DNA from: Anderseniella sp039978075
GTDB lineage: Bacteria > Pseudomonadota > Alphaproteobacteria > Rhizobiales > Aestuariivirgaceae
Reading direction: 5' to 3'
Assembly: GCA_039978075.1 (NCBI GenBank)
Contig: JBDWCA010000003.1
Location: forward strand, 1 to 64,000
Length of the DNA stretch: 64,000 bases
In this document: one piece after another, positions 35,581 to 43,997 of the stretch
Layout: every line of letters begins with the position of its first letter
Position numbering within the stretch: position 1 is the first letter of the stretch
Made by a program: the position numbers and the translations under genes
Notes under the pieces: model-generated
Databases searched by the model: none
Seen by the model: only the letters and a program-made list of their open reading frames with translations
What the model was told of the DNA's origin: nothing

Positions 35581-37059
35581 TTACCTTATCGAAGTAATCA
35601 GGTAGCCGAGCAGCTCGTCGACCACGCTGATGAGTTTCGTGGATGCCTGATAGCTTCTTTCAAGTTGAAGCATCTGTGCAATTTCTTCATCCAGGTTGAC
35701 GCCTGTGGCATTGGACAGGGCTTCATTGGCCCTAATCGCTGTTATATTGTGAAACTCCGCATCGCGTGACATATCGGCCCTCAAACCGCCAAGCCACGAC
35801 GCACTATCGGCAGCAAATGACAGAAGACCGGAATTGCCATCCAACCCTGCTGCAAGGTCAAATGAGCGGGCACCTTCAATTTCTTCAACCATCTGATCAA
35901 GACGGTCGGAAAATCCGGCAAAGCCGCTGGTGTTGTATTCAAACGCCGGATTACCGGGATCGCTGATACTACCGTCGCGCAGCAGCCTTGCAGCATCACC
36001 CGCACCTGTCTGCAGCGTTGCGTTAACTGAAATGGTGGAAGCAATTCCGACCGAAACAGTTGCCGATGCAGGCACACCCGGCCCACCGGGCCATGTGAAC
36101 AATCCCGCCTGATCCGCCAGGGCGGGTACGGCAGACTGATCGCTTTCAGCAAACGCTTCAATCAGGCCGCGCGCGATTTCGTCCAGCTGTGATTGGAAAC
36201 CTTGCGTCACTTCATCGCGAACTTCGATCAGACCTGCAATCCTGCCGGTCGTGATTGGCATCGGGCTGCCGGGCCCGGTGACCTGGACGCCATCCACATA
36301 CAGTTGCTGGCCAGGCGTTGATGCAGTCAGCAAGTTAGACTGCTGGAATGAAACCTCACGCGGCACCCGGTCGTACAAGGTCACACCGCTTTCGGTGTAA
36401 ATGTTGATATCGTTGTCTTTCTTGATTGACCACGAGATACCCATTTCCTGGGAAAACTGCTTGAGGATAACGTCTCGCTGATCAAGCAGGTCAGTGACGT
36501 CGGTGCCGAGTTGGGTGCCGGTTACAATCTGGCTGTTCAATTGATGAAGGTCGGCCAGGTTTGTGTTCATGAGGGCCGCTGACTGGGCAAGACTTGCGTC
36601 TGCCTCCATGCGAATTGACTGCACTTGCGAGCTCATGGAATTCAGAGCGCCAGACAGGGACAGGGCGCTGGAGATTGCGGATGAGGCAAGCACCGTGTTG
36701 TCTGGCTGAGATGCAAATGTGGCCAGGCTGTCTCGCAGCTTGCCGATCAGGGCAGCGGGTGACCGGCCCAGTTCCGGATCGTTGATCAATGTATCCAGGC
36801 GGTCAAGCGCATCCAGTACCGTGGAGCTTTCCTGGAACTTTGACGTTGAACTCAGCGATGCGTTGAACAAGCTGACATCAACAGCACGCGTGGTCCGGCC
36901 TACCGTACTGCCCCCGTCGGGTGACGTTACAAGATTTACGATCTTACGCGTTGCATCCGGATTGGAGGCATTGTTGATGTTACGAGACAAGACACCAGTC
37001 TGCTGTCCGAAAGCAGAAAGAGCCGACCGTGACGCGTCTAGCGCAGACGATAAAGACAT
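35581..37059 (-). CDS. flgK: Flagellar hook-filament junction protein FlgK
   Basis: A 492-residue HAP1 protein. The N-terminus SLSSALDASRSALSAFGQQTGVLSRNINNASNPDATRK is typical FlgK. The C-terminus ANEALSNATGVNLDEEIAQMLQLERSYQASTKLISVVDEL is the conserved terminal helix. A GGGGACGGGG site abuts the ATG. It lies 41 bp after flgE. Confidence 0.93.
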   Translation of the reverse strand: MSLSSALDASRSALSAFGQQTGVLSRNINNASNPDATRKIVNLVTSPDGGSTVGRTTRAVDVSLFNASLSSTSKFQESSTVLDALDRLDTLINDPELGRSPAALIGKLRDSLATFASQPDNTVLASSAISSALSLSGALNSMSSQVQSIRMEADASLAQSAALMNTNLADLHQLNSQIVTGTQLGTDVTDLLDQRDVILKQFSQEMGISWSIKKDNDINIYTESGVTLYDRVPREVSFQQSNLLTASTPGQQLYVDGVQVTGPGSPMPITTGRIAGLIEVRDEVTQGFQSQLDEIARGLIEAFAESDQSAVPALADQAGLFTWPGGPGVPASATVSVGIASTISVNATLQTGAGDAARLLRDGSISDPGNPAFEYNTSGFAGFSDRLDQMVEEIEGARSFDLAAGLDGNSGLLSFAADSASWLGGLRADMSRDAEFHNITAIRANEALSNATGVNLDEEIAQMLQLERSYQASTKLISVVDELLGYLITSIR

Positions 37060-37100
37060 CCCCGTCCCCTGGCAGTTAAGCCGTCAAGCGTGAACCAGAA

Positions 37101-38360
37101 TTAACGCTTCAGGTTCACCAAAATTTCCAGTAACTCAGACCCGGTCTGGAAAACTTTTGAATTTGCAGAATAGTTTCGTTGCGACTCAATCATCCGGGTC
37201 AACTCATCACCCAGATCTACTGTGGACTGCTCAAGGGCGCCGGATTGTATCGAGCCGAAGCCGGGATCTTGAGGAAAGCCGATCATTATGTCGCCGGAAT
37301 CAATGTTGGCGAAAAATACGTTGCCTGAAGCCGTGGTTAAAAAGTCTGTGCCATTGAAGGTGGCCAACGGCACCCGAAACACTGTGGACAGCGTTCCATC
37401 GAGATAACTGACGACAACCGAGCCGTCGTCTTCGATGCTCATAGACTGCACGCCCTCAGGTGCCTGGCCGTCCACGTCTGAGGAGAGCACAGAGAAATCC
37501 GCGGCAAGCTGGCTGGAGCCGGTAAGGTCAAGCGTGAACGGCTGACCGTCCGGAATACCGAATGCAAGGCTGGTCGGGCCCAGCAACTGTCCGTCTGCAG
37601 GGTCGAAGTTTACAGTCACCGTCGTGAGTGGCGGTCCTGAATAGGGAAACCCACCAGCACTGGCCTCACTTCGATCGAAGACCGAAACTTCCCAGGTCTC
37701 GTCTGCCGTCTTTGCCCAGTACACGTCTACAAGCTGCTCAGCCCCAAGGTTGTCATACGCAACCAGTGATGTTTTCTGCGAATACTCGCTGGTTGCAGCA
37801 TTGGTTGACGGCAGGTTTGCCGCCGCAATGGCAGCGTCCTCGGATGGCAGATTGACAACAAGCGCACCGGTGGTGGATGCCTGGGCCTGGAATGCGACAT
37901 CATCCAACGCGACCCGTTCGAGACCAGAGGTGCCATTGGCGACCGCCCCAACCTGGCCGTCCACAACGGGGTAGCCCATGAGGTATTGACCAGCAGCGTT
38001 GACCAGGAACCCCTCTCCATCCTGAACGAAAGAGCCGGCCCGCGTCATCGATGGAAGGCCTGCGGCGTCGGAGACCATGAAAAAGCCACTGCCATTGATC
38101 GCCAGATCCGTCCGGGACGTGGTGTACTCCAGCGTACCCTGCTCTGAGATACTGTTGCGAACATGCGTTGAAACACCGCCGGCATCGTAGTTGCCGGGAC
38201 AATGAGCACCGCTGCTGGACAAAAGGGATGAAAACTCCACGCTGACGCGCTTGTAGCCGGTTGTATCGTTGTTTGAGATGTTATCGGCAATCGCAGACAG
38301 TCTCGTTGACTGCGCCGACATACCAGATACGCCAGAGCGCATTATTCCATTTAAACCCAT
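37101..38360 (-). CDS. flgE: Flagellar hook protein FlgE
   Basis: A 419-residue hook protein. The N-terminus GLNGIMRSGVSGMSAQSTRLSAIADNISNNDTTGYKR has the rod/hook motif. Near residue 115 is TDLAINGSGFFMV, and the C-terminus is SNVDLGDELTRMIESQRNYSANSKVFQTG-like. AGGCGG precedes the ATG at 38360. It is the first gene of a 13-gene minus-strand operon that runs to 27946. Confidence 0.95.
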   Translation of the reverse strand: MGLNGIMRSGVSGMSAQSTRLSAIADNISNNDTTGYKRVSVEFSSLLSSSGAHCPGNYDAGGVSTHVRNSISEQGTLEYTTSRTDLAINGSGFFMVSDAAGLPSMTRAGSFVQDGEGFLVNAAGQYLMGYPVVDGQVGAVANGTSGLERVALDDVAFQAQASTTGALVVNLPSEDAAIAAANLPSTNAATSEYSQKTSLVAYDNLGAEQLVDVYWAKTADETWEVSVFDRSEASAGGFPYSGPPLTTVTVNFDPADGQLLGPTSLAFGIPDGQPFTLDLTGSSQLAADFSVLSSDVDGQAPEGVQSMSIEDDGSVVVSYLDGTLSTVFRVPLATFNGTDFLTTASGNVFFANIDSGDIMIGFPQDPGFGSIQSGALEQSTVDLGDELTRMIESQRNYSANSKVFQTGSELLEILVNLKR

Positions 38361-38971
38361 TTTGCCGCCTCTCAAATCCCGAATCGCTATGATTCCATTA
38401 ATCAATTTTGAGCTTGCGCGAAGCTTGTCACTGCAGTTTAGAGGCGATTTCGACCTGCTCAAACCGGCGGGCCAACCGGTCGGGAGCGGTTCCGTTACGG
38501 ATTCGGAGCGCTGCACGGATCCTGGACGTAACCAATGCCAGTACGACGTACTCCTGATAATTAATGAGTTGGTAATCTGGGGTCAGTAAAATCGGGCCAT
38601 CTCAGGGTTTCAGTGAAAATTGAACTGAACAGGCATGATGCCGTTCCCTGTGAGCCGATCAGCTCGGCATTCCACCCCAAGGTGCAGAAACAATTAACCC
38701 GAGGCCGCGCGCCCCGCTATTTGCCATGCTTGTTTTTCACGCAAAGCATAGACAGATGCCCTCCGCGCTGCCCCCTTGTCGGCACCACCACCAAAATGCC
38801 CTGCATCGGGTCACCACGCATTGGTGATCAAGGGCGTTGTTGCATAGCGAACAAAGCATTGCGGAAAATGCATTTCATGCCGGGTGAGGATGGACCAAAA
38901 TCCAGCATCAATTCGGCGGGTCGTTTAGTCAACTTCATCAGTAGCAGTTGTGTTTAGCAGGAAGTACCACC
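38361..38971. other. Intergenic region between flgE and the PilZ gene
   Basis: This 611-bp divergent gap presumably holds the flgE operon promoter and that of the PilZ gene. A 114-codon open frame (38613-38957) has Cys/Pro-rich, non-protein-like composition and is not called. GGGCGTTGTTGCATAGCG near 38829-38846 is reminiscent of the ends of some insertion sequences, but no partner end or transposase is present. I recognise no other features. Confidence 0.5.
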
Positions 38972-39883
38972 ATGAACTATCCGCTCCCTCAAGAGACTTC
39001 AGATAATGAGGTCAAAATTGATAACTACATTCTGGACTACTATAGCGAAGAAGCGGCTTTTGATTTTACCGAAAGACCGCCTGAAACCGCCCAGCACAAA
39101 TTGATGTCCTGCGAAATTCTGGACTGTTTCAGCACGCTGATGGGCAATGCCTATACTGCAACCGTTGGTTCAAGCGTTGCCAATGCGCAATGCGCAGGCG
39201 ACGGGAATTTTTCGTTTGCAGACACTGTGAGCTGCTTTCTGCCTGACCTGCCCGTGTCCCTTAAATCGCTGCCTGCACACCTTGCGTCAGTGTCAAACGA
39301 CAAGGAATTGTCACTGAAACTGCTGTCGCTTGAGGCCAAGTACAACTTTGCCATTCAGCTGACCCAGAAATCAGCCTCCACCAATTCACAACAATCACAC
39401 GAATTTCTTGCAGACCGCTGGAATGAAGTATGTGTCGGATTTCTTGGCGCACTGGAAACCACTGCAACGATCTCAGTTGAGCTTGGCATCAAGATACCGG
39501 AAACAACCACTCTGCGCGGCCTGCTTGAGGCCTGCAAGAACGGTGAATGGCCCTGTCTGGATGAAGATATGGCTGTTTCGATTCCCGGATGGGCGGAGCG
39601 CCGCCGCAATGGCCGCAAGACGTGCGCCATTGCGATCACGATTGAGGTCGACGGCAAATCAATGGAGGCGACGATCACCGATATGTCGCAGTTCGGCATT
39701 GGGGTTGATGGCTGCCCGGGCCTCAGGACCGGAGACGATGTCGTCATCGCAACATCCCGGGATCATTCGCTGGATGGTCATGTGGTGTGGAGCGTTGGCG
39801 ACAGCGCCGGCATACGATTTTCTTCAGGCATTGCTCCAGGCAGCAAGGTCAGCGATTACCTGGAGACAGAGACGGGCGAATGA
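38972..39883 (+). CDS. PilZ-domain protein (probable c-di-GMP receptor)
   Basis: A 303-residue soluble protein with a novel helical N-terminal region (1-205) and a C-terminal PilZ domain (about 210-290). The c-di-GMP signature is present: an Arg cluster R210-R212/R215 followed by D237-M-S-Q-F-G242, the (D/N)xSxxG motif. HVVWSVGDSAGIRF is the typical last strand pair. AGGAAG lies upstream of the ATG. It is the only plus-strand gene between flgE and rem, so it probably links c-di-GMP to flagellar function. The N-terminal domain is not recognised; residues 110-180 look helical. Confidence 0.85.
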   Translation: MNYPLPQETSDNEVKIDNYILDYYSEEAAFDFTERPPETAQHKLMSCEILDCFSTLMGNAYTATVGSSVANAQCAGDGNFSFADTVSCFLPDLPVSLKSLPAHLASVSNDKELSLKLLSLEAKYNFAIQLTQKSASTNSQQSHEFLADRWNEVCVGFLGALETTATISVELGIKIPETTTLRGLLEACKNGEWPCLDEDMAVSIPGWAERRRNGRKTCAIAITIEVDGKSMEATITDMSQFGIGVDGCPGLRTGDDVVIATSRDHSLDGHVVWSVGDSAGIRFSSGIAPGSKVSDYLETETGE

Positions 39884-40022
39884 TCAGCCGGAAATAACGC
39901 CGGTCAGTCAGTTTTCAGCAGTTTCCGGAACAACATCAGTGCTGGTGACTGATGTCGCTCCATCACTGCGAAAGCGACCTGGATTGTGACTCTTGGCCAA
40001 AACAACCAAAAGTCTCCCAGCT

Positions 40023-40691
40023 CTACCGGGTCAAACAATAACCGAGATAACGCTGGCTATCGACGGGATCTTCACCAAGGTGATTGCGGAGTTTCTTCCT
40101 GAGCTTGCTGATGTGGCTCTCAACCACCTGCTCATCGACGTTATCATCAAAAATTCCGTAAATGGCATTGAAGATCTGGGAACGCGTAACACGCCGCCCG
40201 CGATTGGCTACAAGATATTCAAGGATGTGCTTCTCGCGTCGCGGCAGTTGAAGCGTCTGACCTCCCACAATGGGATCACGTCCGTCAGGGAACACCAGAA
40301 TATCAGTATCGCCGTTCTGCACCGCCAGTTGTTGCGCACGACTCGCAATGACCTTGATGCGCGCCAGCAACTCAAGCGAGTGTACCGGTTTTGCAACAAC
40401 GTCATCGACTCCGGCAGCGAACAGGTCAAGCATCGACCGCAGATTCCGATTTTCCTGCACTGAAATAATCGGTGCCCGGGAGTGTAACCGGATAGATTTA
40501 TGACAGTTTGGAACTTCACCGCATTCTCCAAGGATGAACCCCTGAATAGAAACGATGTCAGAACTATTTGAACAGCTAATCCAGTCAATTAACTCATTCG
40601 ACTGCATTCCAATCGAAGGTATTCCTTCCTTCTTAAAACCTTGAACAAACGCCTCCGCCACACTTTCGCGCTCTTCAATCACGGCAATCAT
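40023..40691 (-). CDS. OmpR-type flagellar regulator Rem/FtcR
   Basis: A 222-residue response-regulator-like transcription factor matching Rem of rhizobia and FtcR of Brucella, which activate mid-level flagellar genes. The N-terminal receiver-like domain (1-115) keeps the KP pair (K101-P102). The segment where the phosphate-accepting Asp should be (SIQGFILGE, about 48-56) has no Asp. The C-terminal winged helix (about 130-220) has LPRREKHILEYLVANRGRRVTRSQIF and VESHISKLRKKL. It lies between SLT and PilZ, where rem usually sits near motB-motC-motD. A palindrome lies upstream at 40798. Confidence 0.9.
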   Translation of the reverse strand: MIAVIEERESVAEAFVQGFKKEGIPSIGMQSNELIDWISCSNSSDIVSIQGFILGECGEVPNCHKSIRLHSRAPIISVQENRNLRSMLDLFAAGVDDVVAKPVHSLELLARIKVIASRAQQLAVQNGDTDILVFPDGRDPIVGGQTLQLPRREKHILEYLVANRGRRVTRSQIFNAIYGIFDDNVDEQVVESHISKLRKKLRNHLGEDPVDSQRYLGYCLTR

Positions 40692-40797
40692 CGTCGTCCC
40701 CGAATCAATTGCATTTCAACCTGATGCAACACTTCGTAATGATTGCGGATTCAGTCAACATCATTGTGTCAAAAAGTATCCAAACCGTGCAATTTTG

Positions 40798-40810
40798 CAA
40801 CTTTAAGTTG
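40798..40810. promoter_or_regulatory. Palindrome upstream of rem
   Basis: CAACTT-T-AAGTTG is a perfect 13-bp palindrome 107 bp upstream of the rem start, in an AT-rich stretch that should hold its promoter. It could be an operator, possibly for self-regulation. No regulator is established. Confidence 0.4.
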
Positions 40811-40895
40811 AAACACATTTTCGCCAAGAATCAATAACGTGAACGTCAATTGACAGAAACAAATCTCACCCTTGGTCACATAGCTGCCACATTTT

Positions 40896-41501
40896 CTACC
40901 TGCAAAACGCTCTCGCCTGCCTGGTCCAGGCTCCAAATCCACTGCGGACAAGCTTCCCGATCACACCACATACGTACCGTTTTTGAGCTGCTTTGTTTCG
41001 AGTGCCGGCATGATAGATTGCAACTGCCATCGTCCAGGATTTTTCTTTGTCATACAGCTGGCGAAGAAACCGGGCAGCATAATTCACATTGGCATGCGGG
41101 TCGAACATGTGCTTCACGGACAGGAATTTCTTGTAGTGCCAATAATGATTGATTTGCATGCACCCGACGTCGATCAGCTGTTTGCCGTCTGAATAGGCGT
41201 TCTTGAAACCCGTCATGGCGTCTGCAAGGGTGGCGGGATAGAGGCTAGTGCCCTCAATGTTCATGGCATACGGGTTCAGCCGGCCCTTGCGACCAGACTC
41301 ATTCAGCGCGACAGCATACAGCACGGCCAACGGGACCGAGTGCCTGGACGACGCAGTGGACATCTCGCGTTCGCAAAGATTTGCTGTCGCATGACCAGCG
41401 CCACTGCCTGGCACACTAGATATAAATCCCAGAACCAGAATTGCGCACAGCCTGATGCAGCGGCTCCTCATCCGTTGTATTGTGTTCAGGACCTGTTTCA
41501 T
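40896..41501 (-). CDS. Lytic transglycosylase, SLT family (flagellar muramidase)
   Basis: A 201-residue exported enzyme. A signal peptide (about 1-38) with a basic start is followed by an SLT domain. The catalytic Glu is E68 in ALNESGR, the GCMQIN motif is at 113-118 and YHAG at 163-166. It probably opens peptidoglycan for the rod, since the FlgJ-like protein lacks a muramidase domain. The start at 41501 uses GGGGAG 12 bases upstream and lies inside the fliK gene, an 86-bp overlap; the ATG at 41534 is an alternative. Confidence 0.88.
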   Translation of the reverse strand: MKQVLNTIQRMRSRCIRLCAILVLGFISSVPGSGAGHATANLCEREMSTASSRHSVPLAVLYAVALNESGRKGRLNPYAMNIEGTSLYPATLADAMTGFKNAYSDGKQLIDVGCMQINHYWHYKKFLSVKHMFDPHANVNYAARFLRQLYDKEKSWTMAVAIYHAGTRNKAAQKRYVCGVIGKLVRSGFGAWTRQARAFCR

Positions 41502-42792
41502 TGGCGTGCCCATCTCCCCTTCCGTTCGGTACATGGCGAGACTGTTGACCTTCGCCGTGACCGGAGAACCTCGCTGCTGGACCGTCCTGCTGAGAACCAG
41601 CCTGAGTGCCGTTTCCTGTTTCAGCCGTGTTTACATTGAACCCGCGCACCTCCACGTTGCGTGATTGCAGTCCTCCCAACACTTCTTCCCTGCCCCGTTC
41701 AATCATCATGGCCGTGGTCTCCTTGGCTGTAACCACATTTACTTCCACTTCGCCTGACGCGGACATTGCTATGTCAATGCGTACGGCGCCAAGACTGCCG
41801 GGATTCAGATCGACCTTGATCTGGCTTAACAAAGGAAGTTTGCCGGAAGCTGGAGTCTCAACGGCAAGTGCAGCTTGTGCTTTCAGTCGAGCACCGACGA
41901 TGGTTACTTCATCGTCGATAGCGTCGATAATCTGGCGCTCAGGTGTTTCGAAGACTGCTGAAATCTCCGCTCCGGCAGCTTGTACATTCCCGCCGGATAG
42001 CTGAGGCGTCAACGGTTGGGCATTCAACCTGTCACCAATGGCAGGGACTTTGGCTCTATCCAGACCGTTCGAGAACCTTACCGGAGTGTCTGGTTGCGTA
42101 TCCATCGGGTCGGCAGTTTCACGAAGCGAGGATACCTCAATCTTGCCCTGTGCCGGCGTAACCGGCCCACTGGACGGCAGGATTCTGACTGACTGTGCAA
42201 ACTGACCTGAAATCGAGGTGACCGACTGCACAGGGACAGCTTGTGGCTGCGGAACTGAACCAGTCAGGGAAGCTGCAGCAAACTGGCTGACCTTTTGCAT
42301 TTTCGACAACGCATCTGCAATCGATGGTGAATTGCCTGTCACAATCACGGCTTCAGCTTTGGCCGTCACCTGCTCAACAGATTTTGCACCATCCGTGTGC
42401 AGCAAGTGGTCCTGTGGGCCCTGCAAATCGGTTTGCACTCTGACTGCGGCATCGGGTGTGGCGGTCCGGGCAAGTGCGGACATAGAGATGTTTTCTGACG
42501 AGGTCGGAGAGCTGCCCGCCTGCAAATGAATCGTAGACTGCACTTGTGTTGGATCCAACAGTTGCTGCAGATCAATTGATGATGTCACCGCATTATCTGG
42601 CGAAGCCTCTTCGTCAGCATCCGGGTGCGACTTCTCCTCGATGGGTGTTTCAACCGGCCCCGACATCTTGACCGGCACCTGGTTCTTCAACAGCGCCTTG
42701 ACATCAAACTCAGCAGCACCGGTTTCATTGCGTTTTGCGTGTGCGGCTTCGCCCTTGGGCAACACTGGCAAAGTCGAGATGTTCATTGTCAT
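41416..42792 (-). CDS. fliK: Flagellar hook-length control protein FliK (MotD type)
   Basis: A 458-residue protein. The long N-terminal part is disordered and Ala/Thr/Ser/Gln-rich. The C-terminal FliK domain (about 300-385) has LPLLSQIKVDLNPGSLGAVRIDIAMSASGEVEVNVV, with the LxPxxLGxV motif. The rhizobial protein was first named MotD and later recognised as FliK, the ruler that ends hook growth and switches export specificity. It overlaps motC by 4 bp and contains the start of the SLT gene. AAGG precedes the ATG. Confidence 0.88.
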   Translation of the reverse strand: MTMNISTLPVLPKGEAAHAKRNETGAAEFDVKALLKNQVPVKMSGPVETPIEEKSHPDADEEASPDNAVTSSIDLQQLLDPTQVQSTIHLQAGSSPTSSENISMSALARTATPDAAVRVQTDLQGPQDHLLHTDGAKSVEQVTAKAEAVIVTGNSPSIADALSKMQKVSQFAAASLTGSVPQPQAVPVQSVTSISGQFAQSVRILPSSGPVTPAQGKIEVSSLRETADPMDTQPDTPVRFSNGLDRAKVPAIGDRLNAQPLTPQLSGGNVQAAGAEISAVFETPERQIIDAIDDEVTIVGARLKAQAALAVETPASGKLPLLSQIKVDLNPGSLGAVRIDIAMSASGEVEVNVVTAKETTAMMIERGREEVLGGLQSRNVEVRGFNVNTAETGNGTQAGSQQDGPAARFSGHGEGQQSRHVPNGRGDGHANETGPEHNTTDEEPLHQAVRNSGSGIYI

Positions 42793-43997
42793 TGCACTTG
42801 CCTTATTATTCTTGTCGCCAAATCGAGCTCCTTGAGTGCCCGTGCGGAGACGCTGTCGAGTTTAGGCCTGGTCATCTCATCACGAAGCTTCAGTCGGTTG
42901 GTCGGGCGATAGCGCGTTGGCCTCTTGGCCTTCGGTGGCGCCTTTGGCAACTCCGTCACCTTTTGAATTATCCGATGCAAAGCAAACAGAAGCTGCTTGT
43001 CGGTACCTTTCAATTGCTTTTCCGACAGCGACTGAAGTTCACTCATGAGTTGCTGAGGGTCGTTTGTTGCAAGGTTGGAGGCAATTTCCAGCAACTTGAT
43101 TGCCGAGACTTCAGACACAGACAGGTCAGGCAGGCTTGATGCCTTCTTTGCTGCAAGGCTACCAACCTTCGACTGGCCAAGAACTACCGCATGCCTGGCA
43201 AGCTCGAGATAAACTTTACGACGAAATCCAAGTGGTGCGGCGTCAACAAACGCAAACAACCTCGGCAATCTGTCAGGAGACGTTTCATAGTTCAGTTCCA
43301 CAATTGCCGCGCCAACCTGCTGAGCCATGTTTTTCGAGAAAACCGAACGCCCCATACGAGCGCAGTATTGACGAATTAGCGACTCAACTTTCTCAAAATC
43401 ACGCAGCTTGGCCACAACAAAAAGTTGCCGCCGCAAGGCAGCCTCTTCAATCAAACCGCTTCCACCGATAAGACGAGCTTGATCATAGTAAGCGATTGCC
43501 CGGTCAGTATTGTCTTTTTGCCACATCTGGGCCGCTGCCAAAGCCAACAGCGCTCCAATTTGCCGGGGCTGGTTCAGCAACTCCATCTTCGCAATTTCGT
43601 CCCTCGCCTCCTCATGCTTTCCAGAAGAGATGCTCAAGACGATTTTCAGAACATGCTGGTCCAGCGCGGCCGCCTCTCCCAGCTTCTGCAGCTTGGCCAG
43701 AATTGCTGCGTCACCGCCACTGAGAACATAGATCAGTGCAGCCTGAGCATTGCGTGGATCTGCCCAGGCGGCATCATCGGCGCGTTGAAAATGGTTGACG
43801 ATCTTCTGCATGAAGGATGAATGCAGAGACATTGCCCTGCCTTTGCCTGCTACCAGATCATCTTGCAGAAGCATCAGGGAACGAATGACTTCATAAGGTT
43901 GAATCTTCTGCTGCTCAGCCATTGCAAGACGAGGCAGCAATACGACGCCGGAGACCAGCAACAACCGGCCAAGCGCATGTCCCATCGATATCTTCAT
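42789..43997 (-). CDS. motC: Periplasmic motility protein MotC
   Basis: A 402-residue exported protein with a signal peptide (1-27) and a helical-repeat body. QPYEVIRSLMLLQDDLVAGKGRAMSLH and AALRRQLFVVAKLRDFEKVESLIRQYCARMGRSVF are typical MotC. In rhizobia MotC is a periplasmic partner of the MotB stator, stabilised by the chaperone MotE. The gene overlaps motB and fliK by ATGA on both sides. A matching motE lies at 51280. Confidence 0.92.
   Translation of the reverse strand: MKISMGHALGRLLLVSGVVLLPRLAMAEQQKIQPYEVIRSLMLLQDDLVAGKGRAMSLHSSFMQKIVNHFQRADDAAWADPRNAQAALIYVLSGGDAAILAKLQKLGEAAALDQHVLKIVLSISSGKHEEARDEIAKMELLNQPRQIGALLALAAAQMWQKDNTDRAIAYYDQARLIGGSGLIEEAALRRQLFVVAKLRDFEKVESLIRQYCARMGRSVFSKNMAQQVGAAIVELNYETSPDRLPRLFAFVDAAPLGFRRKVYLELARHAVVLGQSKVGSLAAKKASSLPDLSVSEVSAIKLLEIASNLATNDPQQLMSELQSLSEKQLKGTDKQLLFALHRIIQKVTELPKAPPKAKRPTRYRPTNRLKLRDEMTRPKLDSVSARALKELDLATRIIRQVQ

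Noticed and set aside
38829..38855. GGGCGTTGTTGCATAGCG as an insertion-sequence end
   Set aside because: Only a loose resemblance to ends of some IS families; no matching inverted end, target duplication or transposase is present.
38613..38957. 114-codon frame between flgE and the PilZ gene
   Set aside because: Cys/Pro-rich, no recognisable domain and no convincing ribosome site.
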